This document shows positions 8,319-17,026 of a DNA stretch of 64,000 bases, piece after piece (the first letter of the stretch is position 1; every line of letters starts with the position of its first letter). The position numbers and the translations under genes are program-made. The stretch lies in the NCBI RefSeq assembly GCF_023238205.1, contig NZ_CP096660.1, forward strand, positions 124,001 to 188,000, written 5' to 3'. Origin of the DNA: Halorussus limi (GTDB lineage: Archaea > Halobacteriota > Halobacteria > Halobacteriales > Haladaptataceae). The notes beneath the pieces were generated by a model, which was not told the DNA's origin, did no database searches, and saw only the letters and a program-made list of their open reading frames with translations.

Positions 8319-8786
8319 AGTGATTCACTGCTTGAATATATCAGAACCATCACGACCCAAGATCAGGAGAGAACCATATTATGACTATTATCTTTTATAC
8401 GGTGTTGAGTGGGGGTTGTGAAGGAAGGGGGGAGGCTAAACTAAACCAACTTCAGGAATATCAGCTTGGTCGATGGTTGCGGAAATCGATACCCGGAACT
8501 AGCGTCAAAACCACCAATGTAGTTGTGAATCTAACTAATGTGGTTCCGATACACTTCCTTCGGGGGATTTCGTACAGACTACTGCGCAGTTTTAGCTTGC
8601 CATCAGCATCGTCATCGCTTCTGGCATCCAGTATTTCGAGAGTCTTAACCAACAATCACCCCTACTTCAGCCCGTATATTGGTTAACTCCGCTACCCTCG
8701 ATACTTACTGAAGATGAGTTCTCTAGTTCCGGCCTCGTCAGTCGACCTGCGAATGTGACACTACTCGGCGAGCAGAAGCCCATCAG
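8319..8786. other. element left end; no confident gene
   Basis: It begins with the palindrome AGTGATTCACT (8319-8329) right at the livG break point, followed by low-GC sequence. A 64-codon reverse frame (8461-8655) and a 101-codon forward frame (8381-8686) overlap; neither has recognisable domains, and I call neither. The region contains one of the four TTAACCA/TGGTTAA inverted repeats. Confidence 0.4.
8645..8686. repeat. 42-bp inverted repeat TTAACCA-N28-TGGTTAA, copy 1
   Basis: Left arm TTAACCAACAATC (8645-8657), right arm ATATTGGTTAA ending at 8686. The same arms with the same overall size recur at 13148-13190, 23165-23206 and 25677-25719, all within the putative element. Confidence 0.6.
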
Positions 8787-9242
8787 TCAGAGTCGTCCGA
8801 CGTCCGCGGGGACGAGTGTGAATCCGAGTGTCCGAAAGTCACTATCGAACGCGAAGATGTGGTTGATGTCGCGGCTTCCGGCGAGGACACTACTGGTGTG
8901 GTCGACGAACGAAATCTGGTGGTCGTCGTACTGGGCAAACTCATCGCAGGCCGCATTGAATGCGGGTTTGTCCACGGGAAGGATGTTGAAGCTCTTGGAC
9001 GCTCGGATGGTCTCAAGCGTCTCTACGGCTTCAGCGTGCCCGACCTTCCGCAGTATCAACGTCGTGAGCTCTGAGAGAACTGACCGACTCGTGTAGAGCG
9101 GACGGTATGGGAGGTCGCCAGCGGCGATCGCATCGCATACGTCTCAACCGCGGTCGTGACGTTTGGCCTGCTCGTAGGCCCACGCGAAGAACGTGCCTGT
9201 ATCGATGAACAACGGGATTGTACCTGTACCATTACGATTCAA
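8787..9242 (-). pseudogene. PIN-domain (VapC-like) toxin, frameshifted
   Basis: Two frames together encode a haloarchaeal PIN-domain protein. The N-terminal part reads LFIDTGTFFAWAYEQAKRHD (first PIN Asp present) and hits a TGA near 9142; the continuation in another frame reads AIAAGDLPYRPLYTSRSVLS, then LRKVGHAEAVETLETIRASK and the C-terminal acidic motif FAFDSDFRTLGF. A small insertion or deletion at about 9140-9145 is enough to explain the break. The start is unclear: a TTG at 9242, overlapping the antitoxin end, fits the frame. Expected function when intact: an RNase toxin. It now appears inactive. Confidence 0.75.
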
Positions 9243-9600
9243 CCGCGCCGTAGAGAATATCATCGATGTCGTCCTCGCCGACGAGTTCGTCCTCATCACC
9301 GGCGTGCGCCTCGGCATCCCAGAACGGGTCGTCTGGATTAATCTCGGCTGTGGTGTCCTCGGTGTCGGTGAGCCACCAGACGACGGCGTTTGCGCCGACG
9401 GTGCGGCGTTCGACTCGGCCTTGTTCGTGGAGCGTGATCAGTTTCTGGCGGGCGGCTTCAGAACTACAGTCGAGAAGTTCACCGAGTTCTTTCGCGGTGG
9501 CGACGGGACTGTCAGTTTGGCGGATGGCTTCGAGGACATCCTCAAGGGAGATTGTCCCGATATATTGGCCGTGGTCGTTCCGTTCGCGGTCCTGGCTCAT
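9232..9600 (-). CDS. winged-helix antitoxin-like protein, partner of broken PIN toxin
   Basis: A 122-residue acidic protein with a winged-helix segment (SLEDVLEAIRQTDSPVATAK, ELLDCSSEAARQKLITLHEQG, then a wing RVERRTVGANAVVWWL) and a long acidic tail ending YGAVES. Proteins of this kind sit upstream of PIN-domain toxins in haloarchaea and act as the antitoxin and likely autorepressor. It ends at the start of the decayed PIN gene, overlapping it slightly. It is intact although its toxin is broken, so it may persist as a neutral relic or serve another toxin. Confidence 0.75.
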   Translation of the reverse strand: MSQDRERNDHGQYIGTISLEDVLEAIRQTDSPVATAKELGELLDCSSEAARQKLITLHEQGRVERRTVGANAVVWWLTDTEDTTAEINPDDPFWDAEAHAGDEDELVGEDDIDDILYGAVES

Positions 9601-9869
9601 GACTACTCGTTCGTTAGCTACCTACCTAAACCTATTGCCACGAGACAAGAGGCCTCATATAGACAATTTTCACGTTGGTAGAGTCTATACAGGTACAGTA
9701 TTTTCCATTACTTTGATAGCGCTAGAAACTAGGATGAGTAATCCTACTGCACGACCTCTTATCGTATAGTACCGGCAATCTCGGAAAAGGTGTCCATCGA
9801 GGCGATTCGACCTGACGATCATTTGTTACACGAAGTCAAGATCACTCATGACGAACTACTCGGCGGGAA
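9601..9869. other. intergenic, no gene seen
   Basis: AT-rich spacer between the end of tctA and the start of the antitoxin gene. It should hold the antitoxin promoter and the tct operon terminator; I see no clear hairpin and no coding frame. Confidence 0.4.
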
Positions 9870-11366
9870 TCACACGGCCTCGGATCGACGTTCGCGCCAT
9901 GTCTGAACGAGCGGGAGGAGCAACGACGCGATCGCTAACAGGAGAATGGCGAGTGTGAGCGGTTTCTCGTAAAAGATACCGAGTGATCCGCCGGACAACT
10001 TCAGCGACCGCCGGAGGTTCACCTCGGCAATTGGCCCGAGAATCAGCCCTAGCACCATGGGCGCTAATGGATAGTTCTCGGCCCGCATAACGTATCCAAG
10101 CACGCCCGCCCCAAACATGACCCAGACATCAAGCATATTTCCTCGTAGGGCGTAGGCTCCCACGAATGACAGCACGAGGATTGACGGCCAAAGGTACTTC
10201 GCCGGGAAGTCAATAATCTTCGCCCAGTAGCGTGCGCCAATCAACCCGATAGCGCCGACGACCAGATACACGACAAAGAAGCCCACAAAGATGGCATACA
10301 CTAGTTCTGGCTCGGTCTGGAACAGTTGAGGCCCAGGACGGATACCGTGAACCATCAACGCACCGATGAGGATGGCCGTGACGGAGTCGCCTGGTATACC
10401 CAACGTCAGGGTCGGGATGAGTGCGCCGCCCGTACTTGCGTTATTCCCCGATTCGGCCGCTGCGATGCCCCGGATGTCGCCGTCGCCGAACGAGGTTGCC
10501 GTGTCGTGCGCCCAACGCTTGGCTTCGTTATACGTGATGAACGAGGCAATATCACCACCGGCACCCGGGATGGAACCAATAAATGTACCGACAATACTTG
10601 AACCGAGCACGATGGTCTTAATCTCGTTGAGGTCGGACATCTCCGGCAGTAGACTCGCGATCTCCTGGGAGGACTCTTGATGGCCGAGACCGCTTCTATA
10701 GCGGTGCAATCCCTCAGCGATACCGAACAACCCAATCATCACTGCGATGAACTGGATACCTGACGTGAGCGGTTGGTATCCGAATGTGAACCGCGGGTAG
10801 GCCAGAATTGGGTCTAACCCTACGGTCGCCAGAAGCATCCCAAGCAGTCCCGAGATGAGCCCCTTAACGAGTGAGTCCCCACTTACACTGGCGATAATCG
10901 TCAATCCAAATACTGCCAGCGCAAAATACTCGGGCGACCCGAACTCAAGTGCGACGGCGGCGATCTGCGGTGAGAGGAGTGTAAGGAACACCACACTAAC
11001 AGCACCACCAACGAATGAGGCGACTGTGGCGATGGTAATCGCCCGGTCAGCTTCCCCGCGCTGGGCCAGCGGGAAGCCATCGAAGACGGTCGCCGCGGCG
11101 CTCGGCGTGCCGGGTGTTCGGATGAGGATCGCAGGAATTGAGCCTGCGTACAGCGCTCCACCGTAGATGCCAAGTAGCAACATCATCCCTTCAACAGCCT
11201 CCATGCCGAACGTGAATGAAACGAGCACGGCGACGGTCATCGTCGCAGTCATTCCCGGGAGCGAACCCATCGTGATGCCGATGAGCACGCCGAGGATGAT
11301 GAGCGACAGCGGGAACGGCTGGAAGACGATGCCGATAGCCTGGATGAGGTTTGTGAGGAGGCTCAC
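9870..11366 (-). CDS. tctA: TctA-type transporter large membrane subunit
   Basis: A 498-residue polytopic membrane protein, the large subunit of a tripartite tricarboxylate transporter, which imports citrate-like dicarboxylates or tricarboxylates using ion gradients. Family motifs are plain: GSLPGMTATM near the N-terminus, LLGIYGGALYAGSIPAILIR TPGTPS, GSIPGAGGDIASFITYNEAKR and a second TLGIPGDSVTAILIGAL. Length is typical (about 500). I start at the GTG at 11364-11366, which overlaps the tctB stop as GTGA; the frame upstream is tctB antisense to nothing and only non-homologous. Third gene of tctC-tctB-tctA. Confidence 0.92.
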   Translation of the reverse strand: MSLLTNLIQAIGIVFQPFPLSLIILGVLIGITMGSLPGMTATMTVAVLVSFTFGMEAVEGMMLLLGIYGGALYAGSIPAILIRTPGTPSAAATVFDGFPLAQRGEADRAITIATVASFVGGAVSVVFLTLLSPQIAAVALEFGSPEYFALAVFGLTIIASVSGDSLVKGLISGLLGMLLATVGLDPILAYPRFTFGYQPLTSGIQFIAVMIGLFGIAEGLHRYRSGLGHQESSQEIASLLPEMSDLNEIKTIVLGSSIVGTFIGSIPGAGGDIASFITYNEAKRWAHDTATSFGDGDIRGIAAAESGNNASTGGALIPTLTLGIPGDSVTAILIGALMVHGIRPGPQLFQTEPELVYAIFVGFFVVYLVVGAIGLIGARYWAKIIDFPAKYLWPSILVLSFVGAYALRGNMLDVWVMFGAGVLGYVMRAENYPLAPMVLGLILGPIAEVNLRRSLKLSGGSLGIFYEKPLTLAILLLAIASLLLPLVQTWRERRSEAV

Positions 11367-11872
11367 AGTAACACCCCGCTCACAATAGGTAATGGCGGTA
11401 ACCACCGAGCAACCGGAAGTATGCTGCCTGCAGGTAGTGGGACGTGAAGGAACTCCACGAACACGTATTGGAGAACTAGCGCGATACCTGCGGCGAGTGG
11501 CGCGACTGTTCGGGCCTCGGTCGCGCCAGAGTACCACATTGTCACGATCAGGAAGGCGAAGGTATCGAGTAGGAATCCCAGTACCGGCAGGAGGAGCGCA
11601 TATCCGACTAGGAGGGCTATCGGCACTACCACTCGTTTGGTCTCCTCGGTCGTGATTCGCTGAGTTCGATCGTCGCCTGTTGTGACGCTCCGTATAAACA
11701 GGAACGCCGCGACCCCTGCGATGCTGGCAGCAATGACTCGCGGGAAGAATGCGGGACCCGGAGTTCCCGTGATACCGCTTGGGAAATTACGGCTCGCAAC
11801 GAACACGCCTGCCGCAAGTAGTATCAACAGGAGGGACGCGACCTTGTCTATATGCCTAATTTGGAAGGCCAT
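11363..11872 (-). CDS. tctB: TctB-type transporter small membrane subunit
   Basis: A 169-residue protein with four hydrophobic segments, first at about residues 11-27 (VASLLLILLAAGVFVAS) and last near 130-148. The sequence FPSGITGTPGPAFFPRVIA is the conserved TctB N-terminal motif. It is the small membrane subunit that pairs with TctA. It lies 31 bp downstream of tctC and overlaps the tctA start by 4 bp, as translationally coupled subunits do. Confidence 0.88.
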   Translation of the reverse strand: MAFQIRHIDKVASLLLILLAAGVFVASRNFPSGITGTPGPAFFPRVIAASIAGVAAFLFIRSVTTGDDRTQRITTEETKRVVVPIALLVGYALLLPVLGFLLDTFAFLIVTMWYSGATEARTVAPLAAGIALVLQYVFVEFLHVPLPAGSILPVARWLPPLPIVSGVLL

Positions 11873-11903
11873 TGGTGTAGGAGTACAAAACAGTCAAATG
11901 AGA

Positions 11904-12911
11904 TTACTGCCCGATGCCGAGCGTTTTGATCAGGTCCCCGAATCGTTTGTACTCAGACTGCATGAACTGGTCGTACTCGTCGGAGCTACGATACACCATT
12001 CCGAACCCGTTGTTTTTCATGAACGTCTTGAATTCCTTAGAGTCGTAGACAGACTTGAACGCCTCGTTGAGAGCGTTGACCCGATTTTCGGGCGTTTTCA
12101 CGGGAACGCCGAGACCACGCCATGCCCCGCTCTTCACATTGAATCCCTGTTCCTGAAGCGTTTTTGTCTCCGGGAAGATGTTGACCCGGTTTTCGCCCAT
12201 GACGCCCAGTATCTTCAACGGTCCGTCCTTCACGAGCGGCGCAACCTCGGCCGCGCTGGTGGTCGTAGCGTCAACTTCACCGCTGGCAACCGCCTTGGCT
12301 GCTGGCGCGCCGCCGTCATAGCCGACGTGCTTGACCTTGTTGGAGATGCCAGCCTCTTGTGCGAACATTGCCGCCGAGAGGTGCCAGATGGCACCAATGC
12401 CAGAGTTGGAGAAGGCAAGCTGTCCAGACTGGTTCTTAACGTGTTTAACGAATCCCTCAACCGTGTCATACGGTGCGTCCTGGTGGACAGTCAGCGACGC
12501 CGGATCGAAGTTGTACTGCATTACTGGCGCAAAGTCGTCCGGGCGGATGTTCGAGATGTTGAGGTGCGAGATTGTGCAAACCTCAACTGTGAGAACGCCC
12601 ACGGTGGTCCCGTCGGGTTTGGCGTTCGCAGCCCGACGAAATCCGGCGCTCCCACTTCCACCCGTGATATTTGTTACAAAGTACGACGCGTCCGTCTGAT
12701 TCTCGGCAAGTGACGCGAGTTTCCGTGCCGTTCGGTCCGTCCCACCGCCAGCGGCCCATGGGACAATAAGCCTGATCTCCCCGCTCGGGAACTCGCTCTG
12801 TTGACCTGCGGCCCCGGTCACTCCGGTGGCCCCCACGGTAGCGCCCACGCCGAGTGCTTTAATAAACTGTCGCCGCTCAACCGTAGAGTCTGTTTTGGTA
12901 CTCCCCCACAT
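11904..12911 (-). CDS. tctC: TctC-type substrate-binding protein, Tat-exported
   Basis: A 335-residue Bug/TctC-family solute receptor. It has a Tat signal (ERRQFIKALGVGATVGATG), then SGEIRLIVPWAAGGGTDRTARKLA, the family's hallmark ligand-binding loop, then NITGGSGSAGFRRAANAKPDG. The ligand is a carboxylate in characterised members. I choose the ATG at 12909-12911 (MWGSTKTD) because the upstream ATG at 12932 lies inside the palindrome. First gene of the operon; the palindrome at 12931-12950 is the likely control region. Confidence 0.9.
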   Translation of the reverse strand: MWGSTKTDSTVERRQFIKALGVGATVGATGVTGAAGQQSEFPSGEIRLIVPWAAGGGTDRTARKLASLAENQTDASYFVTNITGGSGSAGFRRAANAKPDGTTVGVLTVEVCTISHLNISNIRPDDFAPVMQYNFDPASLTVHQDAPYDTVEGFVKHVKNQSGQLAFSNSGIGAIWHLSAAMFAQEAGISNKVKHVGYDGGAPAAKAVASGEVDATTTSAAEVAPLVKDGPLKILGVMGENRVNIFPETKTLQEQGFNVKSGAWRGLGVPVKTPENRVNALNEAFKSVYDSKEFKTFMKNNGFGMVYRSSDEYDQFMQSEYKRFGDLIKTLGIGQ

Positions 12912-12930
12912 ACTCCCGTCGTCCAGTACC

Positions 12931-12950
12931 ATATTTTACGTAAAAAATAT
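12931..12950. promoter_or_regulatory. TTTACGTAAA palindrome upstream of tctC
   Basis: ATATTTTACGTAAAAAATAT contains the perfect 10-bp palindrome TTTACGTAAA (12935-12944), identical to the core of the 24-bp palindrome before tryptophanase. It lies about 20-40 bp before the chosen tctC start. A shared regulator is possible, but the AT-rich core can arise by chance. Confidence 0.35.
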
Positions 12951-13147
12951 TGTGGCTAATGGCCCGAAGATGAAGACAATAGGTTCTACACCGTGTATAT
13001 GAGATTTAACACGCCTAATCGGGTACCCCGATTGGCCAAGTAGAAATGAGACGCATCTGGTGACGATATGTTCGCTGGCACTTACTGATGAATACAGCCC
13101 CTGTGTTCAGCATACCTACCAAGTTCAAAATCTCCAACAGTTCTAAG

Positions 13148-13190
13148 TTAACCAACATCCAAAGCTAAGATGGTCGGATGCGATGGTTAA
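13148..13190. repeat. 43-bp inverted repeat TTAACCA/TGGTTAA, copy 2
   Basis: Left arm TTAACCAACATC (13148-13159), right arm GATGCGATGGTTAA ending at 13190. It overlaps the first possible ATG (13183) of the downstream gene, which suggests operator-like repression of that gene or a start at the second ATG. Confidence 0.55.
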
Positions 13191-13197
13191 GGCAACG

Positions 13198-13506
13198 ATG
13201 GTCGAAGGTATCTCGCTACCGGAGGACCTCGAAGAGTTGCTTGAGAGTCTGACGCCCGAGGAGTTGGATGACGTAGAGCGGGCGGTTGCACGACTCGCCG
13301 AGGAGAAACGTCGGCAACAACGCATCGAGGAAAAAGAGGCAGAGCAAGAACGGATTGAGGCGGAGAATGAGACACCAGCGGGTGTGCCACCGAAGGCAAA
13401 CAGAGTCGTCAAAACAATCAACGAGAACGACGATTATTATTGGCAATGGCGGGAGGGCGATTCTGTCAAGTCAGAATACGATAAGCCAGTTAGCGATACA
13501 GAGTAA
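13198..13506 (+). CDS. small coiled-coil protein of the element
   Basis: A 102-residue highly charged protein: a short helical head (MVEGISLPEDLEELLESL, TPEELDDVERAVARLAEE) and a predicted coiled coil rich in Lys, Arg, Glu and Gln (about residues 35-58), then a tail with DDYYWQWREG. No family recognised. The ATG at 13198 is preferred because 13183 lies in the inverted repeat; the longer start adds five residues. It precedes the mobilization operon in the same direction by about 290 bp. Confidence 0.6.
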   Translation: MVEGISLPEDLEELLESLTPEELDDVERAVARLAEEKRRQQRIEEKEAEQERIEAENETPAGVPPKANRVVKTINENDDYYWQWREGDSVKSEYDKPVSDTE

Positions 13507-13798
13507 CAACCGCTCTTTCTTAGCTTCGACTACATTTTGGCTTTCAGGTCTATACAGCATGAAAACGCCGAGAGATATCGAGTACAGTTGACCTGACAAG
13601 GATTGCTCAGAGCAATTAAGACAGATGGCTTCAATACCAAACTTACGGTGCATATATTCCGAGAATCCCCGACTAAACCGATAAAACGAGTAGTAAATAT
13701 AGATATTCTAGAAGTAGTATTCCCATTATCGTATAGTTCTGTTCCTCACGGAGAGCAGACGCCGGTTAGCGGCGGAATATTCGGTTTGAGTCACTAAG
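13507..13798. other. candidate oriT-containing spacer before the mobilization operon
   Basis: No gene. It holds the hairpin ATTGCTC-A-GAGCAAT (13602-13616) and the 7-bp inverted pair TCAGGTC (13544-13550)/GACCTGA (13590-13596). Origins of transfer commonly lie next to the accessory and relaxase genes and carry such inverted repeats; assigning oriT here is inference. Confidence 0.3.
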
Positions 13799-14524
13799 AT
13801 GGGAGGCCGAGACACGCAGGTGACGGTGTACGTTACTGACGAACGAAAGACGGAACTCGAAGAACGTGCAGACGAGGCGGACACCTCACTCTCTGGCATC
13901 ATCAATAATATGCTCGACCAGCAGCTCCAGCAAGAGGCCCAAGACGCGATTGCGTCTGAAACACGCGCCGAGGAGCGCATCCAAGAGTTGCTGACTGTTG
14001 GAACAGAGGAAATGGTGGAGACCGCACGAGAGATTCGAGAGATGAACGCGAAGTTCGGGGCCTACGCCATTGCGAACTTCGAGTTGATGAAGCACGAGCA
14101 GTCTGACCACGTCCGCAAAGACGCTCTCAAAACCGGTGCGCGTCGCATCCGCCAAGATATCGACACAGGAATCGACGGTCTCGACGGCGAAACAGCATCG
14201 ACAGAGACAGACGCAGAGTCCACGACTCCGACCTCCAAAACCGTGACTGCAACCTCGGCCACATCCGACTCACACGTCGATACGAGCGAGCAGTCTGGTC
14301 ACAGTAACGAACTGGACTCACGCCAAACTGATACTGAGACACCCGTCTCGACCGAGAACGCCGACAGTCCTGAATCGGTTGGAAGTACTGCGAACGATAC
14401 CGAGAACGGTACTGAAACTGAACCGAGTGACGGGAGCGATGGCGCTGACGACTCCAGGGATGACGATAGCGATGGGAGTAACGGGAGTGATCTGTTCGAT
14501 AGGCTTCGGCGAGGACGGAGATGA
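13799..14524 (+). CDS. ribbon-helix-helix mobilization accessory protein (MobC-like)
   Basis: A 241-residue protein with an N-terminal ribbon-helix-helix-like segment: beta strand TQVTVYVTDERKTELEERAD followed by a helix EADTSLSGIINNMLDQQLQQ, then a coiled-coil region to about residue 120. The C-terminal half is a low-complexity acidic Ser/Thr/Asp/Gly tail ending in a basic RLRRGRR. Its stop overlaps the relaxase start (ATGA), so the two are translationally coupled. By position and fold it is likely the DNA-binding accessory protein that prepares oriT for the relaxase, as MobC does in bacteria. Sequence likeness to MobC itself is not claimed. Confidence 0.7.
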   Translation: MGGRDTQVTVYVTDERKTELEERADEADTSLSGIINNMLDQQLQQEAQDAIASETRAEERIQELLTVGTEEMVETAREIREMNAKFGAYAIANFELMKHEQSDHVRKDALKTGARRIRQDIDTGIDGLDGETASTETDAESTTPTSKTVTATSATSDSHVDTSEQSGHSNELDSRQTDTETPVSTENADSPESVGSTANDTENGTETEPSDGSDGADDSRDDDSDGSNGSDLFDRLRRGRR

Positions 14525-15165
14525 GGGTCTTTACGGATACTAACTACCGTGAGCATGGGGCCCGCGACCTCGTCGAGTACCTCGACAAAGAGCAGGGCCT
14601 CGAAAATCGCTTCGGTGAGCAGATGACCGAAGAGGAAGTTACGGCATTCATCGAGAAATCCGAGGAGTACGAGTTTGAGCGCGAAATTATCCTCTCACCC
14701 TCGAACGGGAGCGAGCTCTCGGACGAGCAGTTGAGCCTGCATACCCGACAAGTGATGAGCGAGTTCTGTGAGGGCCGGAACACGGCGACATACTGTTATG
14801 CAATTCATCGCGATACGGACCACCCACACACGCAGGTCGCGGTCACGGGCACGAAACGCGACCTCTGGATGGACGTCGAAGACTGCGAGGACCTCCGTGA
14901 ATGCGCGACCGAACACTTCCACGACCACCACCGCGAGCTCACGAACGAACTCGGCGAGCAATTTGAAACCGAACTTTTGCAGGAAGCCGACTTAGCAATG
15001 GACACCGAGCTACACCCAGACCAAGACCACGATCAAGATTGGAACCAGGACGCCGACCACGCAGATGAACAGCAACAAGGGCAGGCACAAGAACAAGGGC
15101 AAGACCGAGGTCAAGCGCAGAGTCCGGGTGTCGACCGCGAGCGGACGCGAGGGCCTGAGTCGTGA
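14521..15165 (+). CDS. small HUH-type relaxase-like protein
   Basis: A 214-residue protein whose middle reads like a conjugative relaxase: EREIILSPSNG (strand, about 52-63), SDEQLSLHTRQVMSEFCEG (helix) and YAIHRDTDHPHTQVAV, the metal-binding motif with H96, D98, H103 and Gln in the place of the last His (Q105), an HUQ variant. Candidate nucleophilic tyrosines are Y9 and Y20. Relaxases nick oriT and bind the 5' end. The last ~55 residues are Gln/Asp-rich low complexity. It is far shorter than most bacterial relaxases. It overlaps both neighbours by 4 bp, between the accessory protein and the coupling ATPase, which strongly supports the transfer role. Confidence 0.75.
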   Translation: MRVFTDTNYREHGARDLVEYLDKEQGLENRFGEQMTEEEVTAFIEKSEEYEFEREIILSPSNGSELSDEQLSLHTRQVMSEFCEGRNTATYCYAIHRDTDHPHTQVAVTGTKRDLWMDVEDCEDLRECATEHFHDHHRELTNELGEQFETELLQEADLAMDTELHPDQDHDQDWNQDADHADEQQQGQAQEQGQDRGQAQSPGVDRERTRGPES

Positions 15166-16940
15166 CGACACGAACAGGGTCACGCTCAGGGTCAAGCGCT
15201 GGTTCTGGGTCGTCGTCCGGGTCGTCCTCAGGGTCAGGGTCGGGGTCGGAGGCAACCTATGAGCATGATGAAGTTGAGATATTCTTCATCATCGCGCTGG
15301 TGTCAGCCACGGCACTCCTCATCCCATGGATTTACGCGATTTTGGAGCGCGCGAATCTCTCCGGACTAAAATTCGAAGGATTGCACCGGAGTCGTGCTCT
15401 CTGGGTCCTTCCCGTGTTCTATGGGTTCGGCGCCCTCGGGACCGTCCTCCTGTTTCCGGCGCACCTCCAGTTGTTCTGGGCATTCCACATCCTCTTGCTC
15501 GCACAACTCGCCGAACTCGCCATCCACGCAACCGGAAACTTGGTGGGAATGTCACTCCCGCTCGTCGAGCAGTTCACGCTCTGGCGTGTCGGCGGCTTCC
15601 TCCTCCTATTCGTAGGGACGGTGCGTGCTGGTCTGTGGTTTCGGACGTGGGATACTGCTCGGGAGTGCCGCCGCCACATCTCGGATGGAAAGTATGTGCT
15701 GCCGTTCCGCCAGCCCTCGGACTCAAGCGAACACATGAGCCTGAAGCGGTTCGTCCCACTCGAGAAAGACCGCTCACTCCTCGTGCTTGGCGAGACCGGT
15801 GCGGGTAAGACCGAGACGATGAAGCTGTTCGTCCATCAGATGCGCGCGAAACTAGACGAAGCGTTCGTCGTCTTCGACTACAAGGGTGAGTACCGCCAGA
15901 TATTCACAGAGGCACAGGGCGAAGAGAACGTGATTTGCTTGTCTTCACGGGGTGAGACGGTGTCGTGGAACCTGTTCTGTGAGATCAAGTACGAGCGAGA
16001 TATCGAGGAGATCGGGCGAGCGCTCTTCCCCGAGACAGATGAAGGTGAATTCTTCGAGAATGCGGCCCGCCAGTTGTTCGTCGCGGTCGTCACCTACCTC
16101 CATCGGGAGGGCCTAATGAGTAAGACGGTGCCGACGAACGCGGATTTAGTGGCGTTCGTCGAGCAGACTGACAAACAAGAGCTGTATGAACGATTGGCCG
16201 AGTATCCAGATTTGGTTGCCGCGGCGTCAGCAATCGATCCTGATGCCGACCGCCAGGCAGCGGGTGTCTACGCGAATTTCCAGCAGGTGATTGCAGACCT
16301 CTTCCGGGGTGACCTCGCAGATGATGGCGAGTTCTCGATCCGAGAGTACATGGAGGACCCACAAGGCCGGACGTTGGTGTTGGACTTCCCGATTACGGAG
16401 GGTGAGGCGGTACAGCCTGCATTCCGGTTTTTCATCGACTGGGCAGCACGATTCGCGCTCTCAGACGACCGGAACACGTACTTTGTTCTCGACGAATTCG
16501 CACGGCTACCAAAACTCCGGAAGATAGGGGATCTGATTAACGCTGGTCGAAGCCGGAATACACAGCTGTTGTTGGGAGTGCAGTCAGTTGCGCAACTCAA
16601 CGATACGTATGGTAGAGACCGCGCAAGCGCGCTGTTGAGTGGGTTGGTGCAGTCCGTAGTGCTACGGGTTGGCGACAAAGCGAGCGTCGACTACACGCGT
16701 TCCCAGATTGGTCGCGAACACCAGCATCGGTCGGTGCCAGTGCGTGGGCGCTCAGGGCGGTCGGTTGGTCGCCAAGAGCTCACGAGCGAGACGCATCCAA
16801 TTGCAGAAAACAGTTTGCAACGGCTTGGGGATGGGGAAGCTATCGTCATCACCTCGAAGGGCTGGATACGCGGCCAGATTGCGCGCTTCCAAAAGGTTCG
16901 GAGTGCACTCGACCGAGCGATTGACCGCGAGCCAGAATAG
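15162..16940 (+). CDS. VirD4/TraG-type conjugative coupling ATPase
   Basis: A 592-residue membrane-anchored ATPase. Start is a GTG in a GTGA overlap with the relaxase stop. Residues 1-30 are a Ser/Gly repeat; hydrophobic segments at about 39-60, 80-100, 105-125 and 143-160 form the membrane part. Then come Walker A GETGAGKTET (210-219), FDYKGEYRQIF, Walker B YFVLDEFARLPKL (D444, E445) and QLLLGVQSVAQLNDTYG, typical of type IV coupling proteins. It would recruit the relaxase-DNA complex and pump DNA to the transfer channel at the membrane. No VirB4 or channel gene is in the window, so the element may be mobilizable rather than self-transmissible. Confidence 0.88.
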   Translation: MTTRTGSRSGSSAGSGSSSGSSSGSGSGSEATYEHDEVEIFFIIALVSATALLIPWIYAILERANLSGLKFEGLHRSRALWVLPVFYGFGALGTVLLFPAHLQLFWAFHILLLAQLAELAIHATGNLVGMSLPLVEQFTLWRVGGFLLLFVGTVRAGLWFRTWDTARECRRHISDGKYVLPFRQPSDSSEHMSLKRFVPLEKDRSLLVLGETGAGKTETMKLFVHQMRAKLDEAFVVFDYKGEYRQIFTEAQGEENVICLSSRGETVSWNLFCEIKYERDIEEIGRALFPETDEGEFFENAARQLFVAVVTYLHREGLMSKTVPTNADLVAFVEQTDKQELYERLAEYPDLVAAASAIDPDADRQAAGVYANFQQVIADLFRGDLADDGEFSIREYMEDPQGRTLVLDFPITEGEAVQPAFRFFIDWAARFALSDDRNTYFVLDEFARLPKLRKIGDLINAGRSRNTQLLLGVQSVAQLNDTYGRDRASALLSGLVQSVVLRVGDKASVDYTRSQIGREHQHRSVPVRGRSGRSVGRQELTSETHPIAENSLQRLGDGEAIVITSKGWIRGQIARFQKVRSALDRAIDREPE

Positions 16941-17026
16941 TAGTCGACCGCTGAATTCAGGATTCAGCTGACCAAGCAAGTAACCATGGGAATGTTTCCA
17001 TAGTATTTTAGGGGTCCATTCTTCCG

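Noticed and set aside
14521-15165. Rolling-circle replication initiator instead of relaxase
   Set aside because: Rep proteins also carry HUH motifs, but tight coupling to a VirD4/TraG ATPase and the presence of a separate Orc1 origin favour transfer over replication.
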